Origin: Smallanthus sonchifolius
Lineage: Eukaryota; Streptophyta; Magnoliopsida; Asterales; Asteraceae
Assembly: GCA_023525975.1 (NCBI GenBank)
Contig: CM042021.1
Span: 105,445,501 to 105,509,500 of the forward strand
Length of the DNA stretch: 64,000 bases
Direction of reading: 5' to 3'
Made by a program: the position numbers and the translations under genes. Positions 1 to 10,375 of this stretch are shown piece by piece. The stretch's first letter is position 1. Every line of letters starts with the position of its first letter. Below the pieces are notes generated by a model that worked only from the letters and a program-made list of their open reading frames with translations, searched no databases and was not told the origin of the DNA.

Positions 1-1143
1 AAACCTGCCATTAATGGAAACATGCTACCTTTCTAGAACAAATAGGATTTGTTGCTACGTGCCATCGTATGATCAATTGTGTGCTATGTGTTAGTATGCA
101 ACTCAAACAATAAAACACAAACGTGTCACCAACGGGTCGTCGTGTCAAACTTGAGTCGCACTTGCAAACTATTTTCTAAAACCTTTAACAACAACATTGT
201 TTGGATATATGGGTCTATATCGAACATCACGAACACGCACTTATAGACTACGGTTATAGGTGGCAGTTAGAAGTCCAGCAGTTGCTTCTTAGCTTTCATA
301 CTTGCATACGCACTCAGGTGAGTTTCATAACCCCTATTTTACTTGTTTTCCTTTTTGGGGGAGAAAACATGCTTTCAAACATTTCAAATATTATGGGATT
401 CTGTATTACTGTTTTACCGCTTGCGTACTGAAAGTGCACAAACATACCAAACAAGTCCTTACATTTCGAACCGTTAGTATTGGGGAATAGCGAGGGGATT
501 TTGAGTAGTACTACTGGGTTTTGACAAAGCCCCACCCGAGTTAGTCGCTCTAACTATGATTGGAGGTCAACGGGTGTAAAATTTGCCTAAACATTAGCCA
601 GTGTTCGGTAGACATGGCTGGAGGCATTCAAACATACAAACAGTCAGCTTCGGTTGCGAACGCTTAAAGTAGCAATGCATTAGACTAGCTATCTATCGGT
701 AAACAATAATTACTTTATCTGACAAACATTGAGCATGGGATGCTTGCGTTAAACAATTGGATTTACTTACATTACTTTATGAACTCACCAACCATTGTGT
801 TGACACTTTCTAGCATGTCTTTCTCAGGTCACTAAGGTATCCAAGCACGAGCATAGGGCATGCATGGAGTCTTATCACTATCGAACATTGAATTTACGTT
901 ATTTACTAAAACTGCATGGTTTTGGGCGCTTTGTTTTGCGCAACTTACTTTTACTTACATTGGTTTATGTTTACGCTTCCGCAACGTTTTCAAACTTGAA
1001 CTTTTGTTGTCTCGTGACTATGAGCAGCATTAGTGGTTTATTTAAATTCATATAGAGTCGTTCCGTGTAACTAATGACTGAGATCCTGATGTGTCACCTT
1101 CCAAAACGGTAAAACTCCGTTAGTGGGATTTGGGGGTGTGACA
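1..1143 (+). repeat. 5' LTR of element A (3' part only)
   Basis: Matches 8495-9637 base for base apart from two substitutions. It ends in TGTGACA, immediately before the primer binding site. The short reading frames inside it are identical in both LTRs but have no recognisable domain and are not called as genes. Confidence 0.95.
318..827 (+). other. Possible leader intron in the LTR of element A
   Basis: A consensus 5' splice site CAG|GTGAGT lies at 315-323 and a pyrimidine-rich acceptor TCTTTCTCAG|GT ends at 827. The same donor context occurs in element E at 55118, where a good acceptor ends at 55585. The identical copy in the 3' LTR is 8812-9321. This is inferred from splice-site consensus and recurrence only; there is no transcript evidence. 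Confidence 0.35.
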
Positions 1144-1146
1144 GAT

Positions 1147-1159
1147 TGGTATCAGAGAC
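1147..1159 (+). other. Primer binding site, element A
   Basis: TGGTATCAGAG, complementary to the 3' end of initiator methionine tRNA, starts three bases after the LTR. The usual next base C is preceded here by an extra A. Confidence 0.85.
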
Positions 1160-1272
1160 ATTGGTTTTAGTGAACTAGGAATTGCATTGCATTCTAGACT
1201 TTAACCACACACTTGCATTAGTTACACAACACTTACACTCATACAGTGCACTGACTCATCACACTACAGGAA

Positions 1273-1962
1273 ATGTCTCATTCACCCAAGTCACCAGATT
1301 CCCCGATCGAGCAGGAACCCGAGGTTCCAACAGTACCTTCACCCGAGCCAAAGAGGCGAAGGATGACGCCCATTGATGATACTAGAGTGTATGGCGAGCC
1401 ATTCCATGTGCGTATTAGAGACGACACGGAGCATTGGGATTGGTATCCCGACTTGATTAGGAGTTGGATCCGCGAGGAGCAGGTTCCACCTCCACTTGCT
1501 GCTGACATTCCTACTTCTTCCTCTTCTACTTCGCGAACTTTGCCACCGTTGAGATATCCACCTGAGCAGGTCCTAGCTGCATTTGTAGCTAAGATGGACC
1601 GAGAGATCAGAAACATGCGCGAGGCTGCTGGTGAGATCACCGGGCTACTACAGCGTGGATACAAGACTGACCAGAGAGTGGAGAAGCTGCTTAACAACCA
1701 GGGAAGGTTGAACACTGTGCAAGACCAACTAGCAGCAGCATACTATGAGTTACGAGATCAAGTGAACGTCCAGCGCCTTAACCTCGAGGCAGCAGAGGCT
1801 AGGATTGAGCAGCTGGAGGAGCAGCTTGAGGCTGCCAATGCTGCAGAGGTTGAGCAGGGGGAGGAGCAGGGTGAGGATGAAGAGCAGGGTGATGATGAGG
1901 AACAGGATGAGGATGAGGATACTGTTTCTGGTGTGACTTCAGTTGACAGTGATGATGACTGA
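1273..1962 (+). CDS. Extra ORF upstream of gag in element A, coiled-coil acidic protein, 229 aa
   Basis: The first ATG after the primer binding site opens an intact 229-codon frame that ends 250 nt before the gag start. The N-terminus is proline- and serine-rich with a short basic patch (KRRR, about residues 27-30). A middle segment (about residues 75-100) precedes a long heptad-like region with many Leu, Ile, Glu and Gln (about residues 110-195), probably a coiled coil. The last 35 residues are almost all Asp, Glu, Gln or Ser. There is no zinc knuckle, protease or other retroviral domain. Chromoviruses normally begin with gag, so this is an added gene. Its conservation as an open frame in a young element suggests it is translated, but its function is unknown. 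A short ATG frame at 57185 in element E may be a decayed counterpart. Confidence 0.7.
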   Translation: MSHSPKSPDSPIEQEPEVPTVPSPEPKRRRMTPIDDTRVYGEPFHVRIRDDTEHWDWYPDLIRSWIREEQVPPPLAADIPTSSSSTSRTLPPLRYPPEQVLAAFVAKMDREIRNMREAAGEITGLLQRGYKTDQRVEKLLNNQGRLNTVQDQLAAAYYELRDQVNVQRLNLEAAEARIEQLEEQLEAANAAEVEQGEEQGEDEEQGDDEEQDEDEDTVSGVTSVDSDDD

Positions 1963-2211
1963 TAGACTATCTTTTGAGTTATTTTGCCTTTATTTAAACC
2001 TAGATGGGCAGGGTTGTTCCCATCCAACAGATATTTCTGGATTTTGATGTTTGATTGAAAGTACTTTGTAGCCTTTACAATTTATTTTATCAAGTATTAT
2101 TATTGAAATGTTAGATGTTGTGGTTTAATTTTCTGTTATTTACTTATACTTGTATGACAATGATATGCGATGTATTTTGCTCATGATTTTGTATTTGTGG
2201 ATGTGAAGAAC

Positions 2212-5200
2212 ATGTCTGGACGAAGAGGTGGACGTAACGCCGGGCGTGGTAGCATCAATCTGACCCCAGCAGAGCTTACTGCTATGATTAACGAGCGTGT
2301 GGCTGAGGCTTTGGCAGCCAACCCGAATGGAGGTAAATCTATCATCTGTCGACTTTAACGAGTCAACATTCATTCTGAACTCACTTCCGAATCTTATTTG
2401 CCCCTGAACGCATTCTTTATATTTAATCCAGGTCAGAACAACCACCAACAGGCCTGCACTTATAAGACATTTATGGACTGTAAGCCCCACACTTTTAGTG
2501 GAGCCGAAGGAGCTGTAGGTCTACTCCGCTGGATGGAGAAGACAGAGTCTGTCTTTGCTATGTGCAACTGCCCACAAGCCAACCAGGTGAAGTTTGCATC
2601 TGGCACACTGGAGGGTCCAGCCCTCACCTGGTGGAACGCCCAGGTACAAATGCTGACTCTAGAAATGGCAAATGCTTTGCCATGGAATGAGTTCAAGACT
2701 ATGTTAACAGAGGAGTACTGCCCTCGCGATGAGGTGCAGAAGCTTGAGGTCGAGTTCTGGAACCTCAAGATGGAAGGGTCAGAGATCGAAGCCTACACTA
2801 CCCGCTCTCATGAACTAGCTACTTTGTGCCCACAGATGGTGACTCCAGTGTACAAGCGCATTGAGAGGTTTATCGAGGGTCTAGTCCCTCAAATTCAGAG
2901 TATGGTGACATCATCCAACCCCACCACTATCCAGCAAACCATCCGTTTGGCTCACAGGTTGACCGATCAGGCGGTCGCACAGGGTACACTTCCTCCCAGG
3001 AGAGCACTTTCTAAGCTGGCAGATAATAAGCGTAAGTTTGAAAGTCCACATTTCAAGTCTTCTCAGTCCAATCCGCCTCAACAGCAGCATCATCAGCAAC
3101 GAAAGTTCGAGCCTGCTAAGAGCCATTCACAGTCTAACTCGGCTCAGCAGAATCAGGGATCTTATGCTGGTAAGTACCCTAAGTGTAATAAATGCAACTT
3201 TCATCATACTGGGGCGTGCGACAGGTACCGTTGCCAGAGGTGCGGGAAGATGGGCCATTCGGCCAAGGATTGTAGAGGGGATCTACAAGCTAAACAGGCA
3301 CCGACTGGTGAGGCGCCTAAAGGGTGTTTTGAGTGTGGCAAGGAAGGGCACTACAAGCGGGATTGCCCTCAACTGAAGAAAGCTGGTAATGGGAACGGAA
3401 ACGGCAACCATCAGGGTGGTAATGGTAATGGCAACGGTAATGGTGCGAAGGGTCGGGCCTTCGTAATTGGTTCAAGTGAAGCTCGTAAAGATCAAAATGT
3501 TGTCACTAGTATGTTTCCTTTAAACGATCATTTTGCTTCTGTTCTCTTTGATACTGGTGCCGATAGGAGCTTTATTTCCGAAAACTTTAGTAAACACTTA
3601 GAGCTGACCAAAACCCCGTTAGAGCACAAATATTCCATAGAAATAGCTGACGGTAAAATAATCGAGGCAACTCATATCCTCGAGGGGTGTAAGTTGGGAC
3701 TATCTGGTCACAAACTCGACATCGATCTCATGCCAGTTACACTTGGCAGTTTCGACATAATAGTTGGCATGGATTGGTTGTCCAAAAACCAAGCCGAAAT
3801 CATCTGTAGGGACAAAATCGTTCGTATCCCTCTACTTAGTGGAGAGATTCTTTCTGTGAAAGGCGAGAAGAGTGGTGCCGTCGTGGGCATCATATCTTAC
3901 ATGAAAGCGCAGAAATGCCTACGCAAGGGTCATACTGCGATACTAGCCCTTGTCGTTGACAAACCTTCCGAGGAGAAGAAAATTGCAGATATCCCTATTG
4001 TTCGCGACTTCCCAGAAGTCTTTCCTGATGACTTACCCGGTCTTCCACCCCATCGACAGGTCGAATTTCAGATTGACCTAACCCCCGGAGCAGCACCTAT
4101 TGCCAGAGCACCTTATAGACTTGCACCAAGTGAGCTGCAGGAGTTGTCCACACAGTTGCAAGAACTGTTGGATAAGGGTTTCATCCGACCCAGTTCATCA
4201 CCATGGGGAGCCCCAGTCCTATTTGTCAAAAAGAAAGATGGGACTTTCCGTATGTGTGTTGACTACCGAGAGTTGAACAAGGTAACCATCAAGAACCGCT
4301 ACCCACTTCCCCGCATTGACGATCTATTCGACCAACTTCAAGGGTCGAGTGTTTACTCAAAAATCGATCTAAGATCTGGATATCATCAGCTACGAGTTCG
4401 TGATGAGGATATATCCAAAACCGCTTTCAGAACCCGGTACGGCCATTACGAGTTTTTGGTCATGCCATTTGGATTAACCAACGCACCCGCGGTGTTCATG
4501 GACCTCATGAACCGTGTGTGTAAGCCCTACCTCGATCAATTCGTCATTGTATTCATTGACGATATCCTTATCTATTCTAAGAGTAAGGAAGAACACGAAG
4601 AACATTTGCGCTTAATCCTTGAACTGCTTAGGCAGGAGCAGCTATACGCGAAGTTTTCCAAATGCGATTTTTGGATTCGCGAGGTTCAATTCCTTGGACA
4701 TGTAGTCAACGAGAAGGGAATACATGTCGACCCATCCAAAGTAGAGGCCATTAAGAATTGGGCAGCACCAACGACTCCGACTGAGGTGCGACAATTTTTG
4801 GGATTGGCTGGCTACTACCGCCGGTTTATTGAGGGATTTTCTAAGCTCGCTCAACCCCTCACCGCCTTAACTCAAAAAGGTAAACCTTATACCTGGAGCG
4901 AAACCCAAGAATCAGCATTCCAACTTTTGAAACAGAAACTTTGCAGCGCACCCATCCTATCCCTACCTGAAGGAACCGATGATTTCATAGTGTATTGCGA
5001 TGCATCGATCCAAGGTCTCGGTTGTGTGCTTATGCAACGTGAGAAAGTTATCGCATACGCTTCCCGACAATTGAAAATCCACGAGAAGAACTACACGACT
5101 CACGACTTGGAGTTGGGAGCCGTGGTGTTCGCACTGAAAATCTGGAGACACTACTTGTACGGTACCAAGTGCACCATTTACACCTATCACAAGAGTCTTC

Positions 5201-6840
5201 AGCACATATTCGAGCAGAAAGAGTTGAACATGCGACAGCGTCGCTGGATCGAACTTCTAAATGATTATGATTGTGCAATCAAATACCATCCGGGCAAAGC
5301 TAACGTGGTAGCCGATGCCCTAAGCCGAAAGGAAACTAAACCCCGACGAGTTCGAGCGTTGCAACTCACTATTCATACAGGATTACCCGAACAAATCCGC
5401 AATGCTCAACTTGAAGCACTAAAGGAAGAGAACTTAACTCTGGAAGCCACCCGTGGTATGGAGAAACAACTAGAGGTTAAATCCGATGGTATTCGCTACT
5501 TCGCAGAGCGAATATGGATTCCAGTGTACGGAAACCTGAGAGAGCTCGTTATGGATGAAGCTCACAAATCCCGATACTCTGTTCACCCGGGATCTGACAA
5601 AATGTACCACGATCTGAAAGTGTTGTATTGGTGGCCAAACATGAAAGCCGACATAGCCACCTATGTGAGTAAGTGTCTTACTTGTTCAAACGTTAAGGTG
5701 GAGTATCAAAAACCATCCGGATTGCTTCAACAACCGGAGATTCCAATGTGGAAATGGGAACAAATTTCCATGGACTTTATTACCAAATTACCCCGAACTC
5801 CAACCGGTTGTGACACAATTTGGGTAATAGTGGATCGTCTGACCAAGTCCGCACACTTCCTTGCTATCAAAGAAACAGACAGAATGGAGAAGTTAACTCG
5901 CATTTACCTGAAGGAAGTAGTCTCTCGGCACGGAGTGCCAGTTTCAATCATCTCCGATAGAGACGCTCGTTTTACTTCGCGCTTCTGGCAATCACTGCAG
6001 AAAGCTCTAGGCACGCGCCTGGATATGAGCACAGCGTACCATCCTCAAACAGATGGCCAGAGTGAGCGTACCATTCAAACCCTAGAAGATATGCTACGAG
6101 CTTGTGTGATCGATTTTAGTAACAGTTGGGAGACTCACTTGCCTTTAGTGGAGTTCTCTTACAATAACAGCTATCATACTAGCATCAAAGCCGCACCGTT
6201 TGAGGCTTTGTATGGACGAAAGTGTAGATCACCACTTTGTTGGGCTGAAGTTGGAGATAGTCAACTTACTGGTCCTGAACTTGTGCACGAAACCTCAGAG
6301 AAAATCGTGCAAATCCGAAACCGTATGGCGGCAGCGCGTGACCGTCAAAAGAGTTATGCAGACAAGCGTAGAAAACCGCTAGAATTCCAAGTGGGAGACA
6401 AAGTTTTATTAAAAGTTTCACCTTGGAAAGGTGTGATTCGTTTTGGGAAACGAGGAAAGTTAAACCCCCGTTATGTTGGACCATTCGAGATAGTGAAAAG
6501 GATTGGTCCAGTAGCATATCAGTTGAACCTGCCAGATACACTCAATGGAGTGCACAATGTCTTTCATGTCTCAAACCTAAAGAAGTGCCTATCAGATGAG
6601 ACTCTTGTAGTTCCACTCGAGGAGTTGGAAATTGATGAACAGCTACGTTTTGTTGAGGAACCAGTTGAGATCATGGACCGAGAGGTCAAAACCCTCAAGC
6701 GCAGTAAGATACCTATTGTCAGAGTTCGCTGGAACTCGAAGCGTGGACCTGAGTTCACGTGGGAACGCGAGGATCAGATGATGAAAAAGTATCCTCACCT
6801 GTTCAAACATTCAACGGCAAACACGAAAGGTACAAACTAA
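2212..6840 (+). CDS. gag-pol: gag-pol polyprotein of element A (join of 2212-2332 and 2432-6840)
   Basis: The gag start ATG at 2212 gives an arginine/glycine-rich N-terminus. Its frame stops at 2358 unless a 99-nt phase-1 intron (2333-2431) is removed, after which it runs open to 6840. Domains in order: gag with the WW core near 2630; CCHC knuckles at 3232-3273 and 3325-3366; aspartic protease DTGA at 3550-3561; RT with FIDD at 4552-4563; RNase H with the first Asp at 4999; integrase with an HHCC finger and DDE residues at about 5773, 5956 and 6064; chromodomain-like C-terminus from about 6640. The third acidic residue expected in RNase H (TDHKSL) is Tyr here (codon 5185-5187), which should impair RNase H. 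Otherwise the frame has no stop or frameshift, in keeping with the near-identical LTRs. Confidence 0.92.
2333..2431 (+). other. Predicted spliceosomal intron in gag of element A
   Basis: GAG|GTAAAT donor and AATCCAG| acceptor, 99 nt, phase 1. The unspliced frame hits a stop at 2356-2358. Splicing joins the N-terminal gag piece to the ACTYK segment in frame. Element E has a GT-AG intron at the same codon and phase (57623-57716), while element B reads through the same protein position without an intron. Confidence 0.72.
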
Positions 6841-6957
6841 ATTTCGAGACGAAATTTCTTTCAACAAGGGGATGATGTGACAACCCAAATTTTTGTTTCA
6901 AACAGCTAGCGACTTGGATTAATTTTCGGGACGAAAATTCTTTCAACAAGGGGATGA
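6839..6957 (+). promoter_or_regulatory. Duplicated hairpin/PPT module before the 3' LTR of A
   Basis: First stem: arms AAATTTCG (6839-6846) and CGAAATTT (6850-6857), loop AGA, overlapping the pol stop codon. Second stem: AATTTTCG (6921-6928) and CGAAAATT (6932-6939), loop GGA. Each is followed by AACAAGGGGATGA and then TGTGACA, 18 nt after the stem. The second TGTGACA (6958) resembles the LTR starts of E and F and is taken as the true LTR start. The first (6876) looks like the start of a different LTR. Confidence 0.75.
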
Positions 6958-7960
6958 TGTGACATCCGGCAATTTCAGGTTAACTCCGTTAACTCAAACA
7001 CGTTATCTCAAACAGTTATTTCATTCAAACACGATACCACGAACAGTTATTGATTCAAACTCAGTTACCTCAAACAGTCATGCATGCATCACATTTAATT
7101 AAGATTAATTAGATGTGTCGGTTTTGCACTAACACTCACGTATCGGTAAATCGTAGAATTACCGGATCACACACGAGTCGAACCCGGAACGTTGGTGATA
7201 AGCAATAAATAATAATTCAAGCAATAAATAATTTATAATGAATATAAATTATGTGTTTTTACGTGCTACGTGAATTATCTGTGAATTACGTGAACTTTCG
7301 TTAAATCGCGTAGATTTACCGGACTGCTTATTTATCTGCTATTTTATAAAGATTGTATTTTTATAAAATAAATTAGTTAAAGGGTTTTAATTATTAATTA
7401 GTTAAAGTTAAATTAAAAGCCCGTAATTACCCAAACCCGTTAGTAAAAGCCCGTACAAGATTTATAAAAAGATTTTTATAAAAGTTTCTAACCTAAATCA
7501 TTCTCTCTCTTAATCTCGCCGTCTCTCTCTCTCTCTCTCACCCTCTCTCACGAAATTGAACCTGCAACCAAGCAAGGATCGCTCATTCAAGCTTCAAACT
7601 TGGAATTAGACGCGTATTCGGAATCCTCGTTACGTTTCTAACATCCACACGTAAGTCGTTTCATCCGATTTGATTTCCTTTTGATTATTGCAGTTAGATC
7701 AGACCCTAAATCCATCCAAACATGATGATTTTCTTAATGTAGTTGCAAGCTTGATGTGTTTTTGTTGAATATTGTTGATTTATGATGTTTTGCTAAACTC
7801 TAGCGATGTATGACTGATTAGTTGTTGATTATTGAAACTAGTAATGTTAGAATAGTGTAGAACATGATTAAAGTCGATAACTTTGCTACTGAAATCGTTG
7901 GATTGCATGAGAAACGGCTAAACCCTAATGTTTAATTTACCTTGCTGTCGAACAGGCTCT

Positions 7961-8162
7961 TCGCGTACCGCGAAGACCCGCGGGCGAGTCTTTCGCGTAT
8001 CGCGAGAGACAATTTAGTCGGGCCTGATTTTTGGTCCTCTCGCGTACCGCGAAAACCCAGGTCCAATTCTATCGCGTACCGCGAGAGACAAGTAAACCGG
8101 GCGAGTCCTGAAACCTCTCGCGTACCGCGAGGGAGTCCCCTCTCCTCTCCCGCGTACCGCGA
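7961..8162 (+). repeat. Six odd palindromes TCGCGTACCGCGA in the LTR of A
   Basis: Copies start at 7961, 7993, 8040, 8072, 8118 and 8150. Each has TCGCG and CGCGA arms around a TAC/TAT centre; the last copy begins CCGCG. Spacing is irregular (32-47 nt) with unrelated sequence between copies. They lie about 500-700 nt downstream of the TATA-like box, so they would be in the transcribed leader. Confidence 0.85.
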
Positions 8163-8811
8163 GGGACATCTCTTAACAGAAAGTTAATTTCAATTTTCAC
8201 TTTTTCACCCGCTCACTCGTTTTGAATTCTATAGCTTCTTGATGATGGTTTTGTACTTGACATGACATGATAATGTGTGTAAACTTGATTGATGATTATA
8301 TAACGCGCATGCTCATCATAGGTTGCTAAAAATAGAAACTTTATCGGAACCAAGTCAAACATGCTATGTAGAATAGAATTGTTGTAGGATATGATGATTG
8401 CTATGTGCTACTTGAATTGAAACCTGCAAGCATATGATAACAATGATGTGAAACCCGAACATGGTTACTATTTATAGAAACTTACTAATTATGGAAACCT
8501 GCCATTAATGGAAACATGCTACCTTTCTAGAACAAATAGGATTTGTTGCTACGTGCCATCGTATGATCAATTGTGTGCTATGTGTTAGTATGCAACTCAA
8601 ACATTAAAACACAAACGTGTCACCAACGGGTCGTCGTGTCAAACTTGAGTCGCACTTGCAAACTATTTTCTAAAACCTTTAACAACAACATTGTTTGGAT
8701 ATATGGGTCTATATCGAACATCACGAACACGCACTTATAGACTACGGTTATAGGTGGCAGTTAGAAGTCCAGCAGTTGCTTCTTAGCTTTCATACTTGCA
8801 TACGCACTCAG

Positions 8812-9321
8812 GTGAGTTTCATAACCCCTATTTTACTTGTTTTCCTTTTTGGGGGAGAAAACATGCTTTCAAACATTTCAAATATTATGGGATTCTGTAT
8901 TACTGTTTTACCGCTTGCGTACTGAAAGTGCACAAACATACCAAACAAGTCCTTACATTTCGAACCGTTAGTATTGGGGAATAGCGAGGGGATTTTGAGT
9001 AGTACTACTGGGTTTTGACAAAGCCCCACCCGAGTTAGTCGCTCTAACTATGATTGGAGGTCAACGGGTGTAAAATTTGCCTAAACATTAGCCAGTGTTC
9101 GGTAGACATGGCTGGAGGCATTCAAACATACAAACAGTCAGCTTCGGTTGCGAACGCTTAAAGTAGCAATGCATTAGACTAGCTATCTATCGGTAAACAA
9201 TAATTACTTTATCTGACAAACATTGAGCATGGGATGCTTGCGTTAAACAATTGGATTTACTTACATTACTTTATGAACTCACCAACCATTGTGTTGACAC
9301 TTTCTAGCATGTCTTTCTCAG
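8812..9321 (+). other. 3' LTR copy of the possible leader intron of A
   Basis: Same CAG|GTGAGT donor and TCTTTCTCAG acceptor as at 318-827, as the LTRs are nearly identical. Confidence 0.3.
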
Positions 9322-9637
9322 GTCACTAAGGTATCCAAGCACGAGCATAGGGCATGCATGGAGTCTTATCACTATCGAACATTGAATTTACGTTATTTAC
9401 TTAAACTGCATGGTTTTGGGCGCTTTGTTTTGCGCAACTTACTTTTACTTACATTGGTTTATGTTTACGCTTCCGCAACGTTTTCAAACTTGAACTTTTG
9501 TTGTCTCGTGACTATGAGCAGCATTAGTGGTTTATTTAAATTCATATAGAGTCGTTCCGTGTAACTAATGACTGAGATCCTGATGTGTCACCTTCCAAAA
9601 CGGTAAAACTCCGTTAGTGGGATTTGGGGGTGTGACA

Positions 9638-10168
9638 CCCCAAGAACCCTAATTTTTACATAATCAAATTAGGTGTTAACATCATGAATTTCCTACACTA
9701 ATAACTTTAGATAAGCTAGATTACAACACTTAACAAAGAATCACCCATCAAACATCCCCCAATTTCTAGAATTTAAGGTTTTTACCTAAAATTCTTCAAG
9801 AACATAAACATAGTGGTTTAAAAGGTTTGATTGTTACTAACTTGTTGATTAAAGGTGATGAGCAAGCTAAAACCTTCATTTAACACATGCAAGTCTTCAA
9901 ATTCGAGAATAGAGCTCCCCCCTTGTTTCTCTTTGACAAAAATCCCAAGAACACACACTGAATGTGTGTGTTCTGCTTAAAACAACCCTATTGGGTTTTG
10001 CCAATAGTACAGTATAACCCTTAGACTTCAGATTTGGACTCATTCTTCCCAAACCCCAAGTATCCTTAATTACACAATAAACCCTCCACTTTTATTTTTG
10101 TTTTGTTTTCAACTTTATAATATGTTTTTCACATATTATTTATTTAAACCCAAAAGTGGTTCGTTACA
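9638..10168 (-). repeat. Probable LTR remnant of a minus-strand Ty3/gypsy element
   Basis: AT-rich stretch with CCCCAAGAACCC directly after the TGTGACA end of A, and TTCGTTACA at its right end. LTRs of minus-strand chromoviruses here start (on +) TGTGACACCC and end GTTACA, as in G. The sequence after 10168 weakly resembles the inverted repeat and PPT that follow the LTR in G. No PBS or TSD supports it. Confidence 0.35.
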
Positions 10169-10375
10169 AATAGAGATTTCAGTTTCTTTGATATGGTGTT
10201 TCAAGGAATGAAATATAACTTGTTAGATGCTAGTTGAAGGAAGTTTTAAATGTGTCCAAGGTTTGTCCAACGCATTATGAAAGAAGAAATTACAAATTTA
10301 CCCGAATTGGAGGATACCTTATATCTCATTCATTTGAACTTCAAGGTTTTTAGTAACACGAAGAAGTAACATCCC

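Larger units (their letters stand above)
1..9637 (+). mobile_element. Element A: young Tekay-type Ty3/gypsy chromovirus
   Basis: LTR retrotransposon with partial 5' LTR, tRNA-Met-type PBS, an extra ORF, gag-pol with protease, RT, RNase H, integrase and a C-terminal chromodomain-like segment, PPT, and complete 3' LTR. The order PR-RT-RH-INT-chromodomain defines chromoviruses; the protein style fits the Tekay/Del lineage. The 1143 bp of 5' LTR in the window match the 3' LTR without indels, and I find only two differences (positions 110 and 908, both A to T). With an assumed 1.3e-8 substitutions per site per year this means roughly 70,000 years, so the insertion is recent. The target-site duplication cannot be tested because the left end lies outside the window. 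Confidence 0.93.
6958..9637 (+). repeat. 3' LTR of element A, complete
   Basis: Begins TGTGACATCCGG and ends GGGTGTGACA, 2680 bp. A TATA-like TTTATAAAAAG lies near 7461, followed by a CT-rich leader (7500-7560). If the first PPT module is the one used, the LTR would start at 6876 instead; the missing left end of the 5' LTR would decide. Confidence 0.9.

Noticed and set aside
201..1055. Short ORFs of 62-76 codons in the LTR of A (also at 8695-9549)
   Set aside because: They overlap on both strands, have no domain, and are identical in both LTRs only because the element is young.
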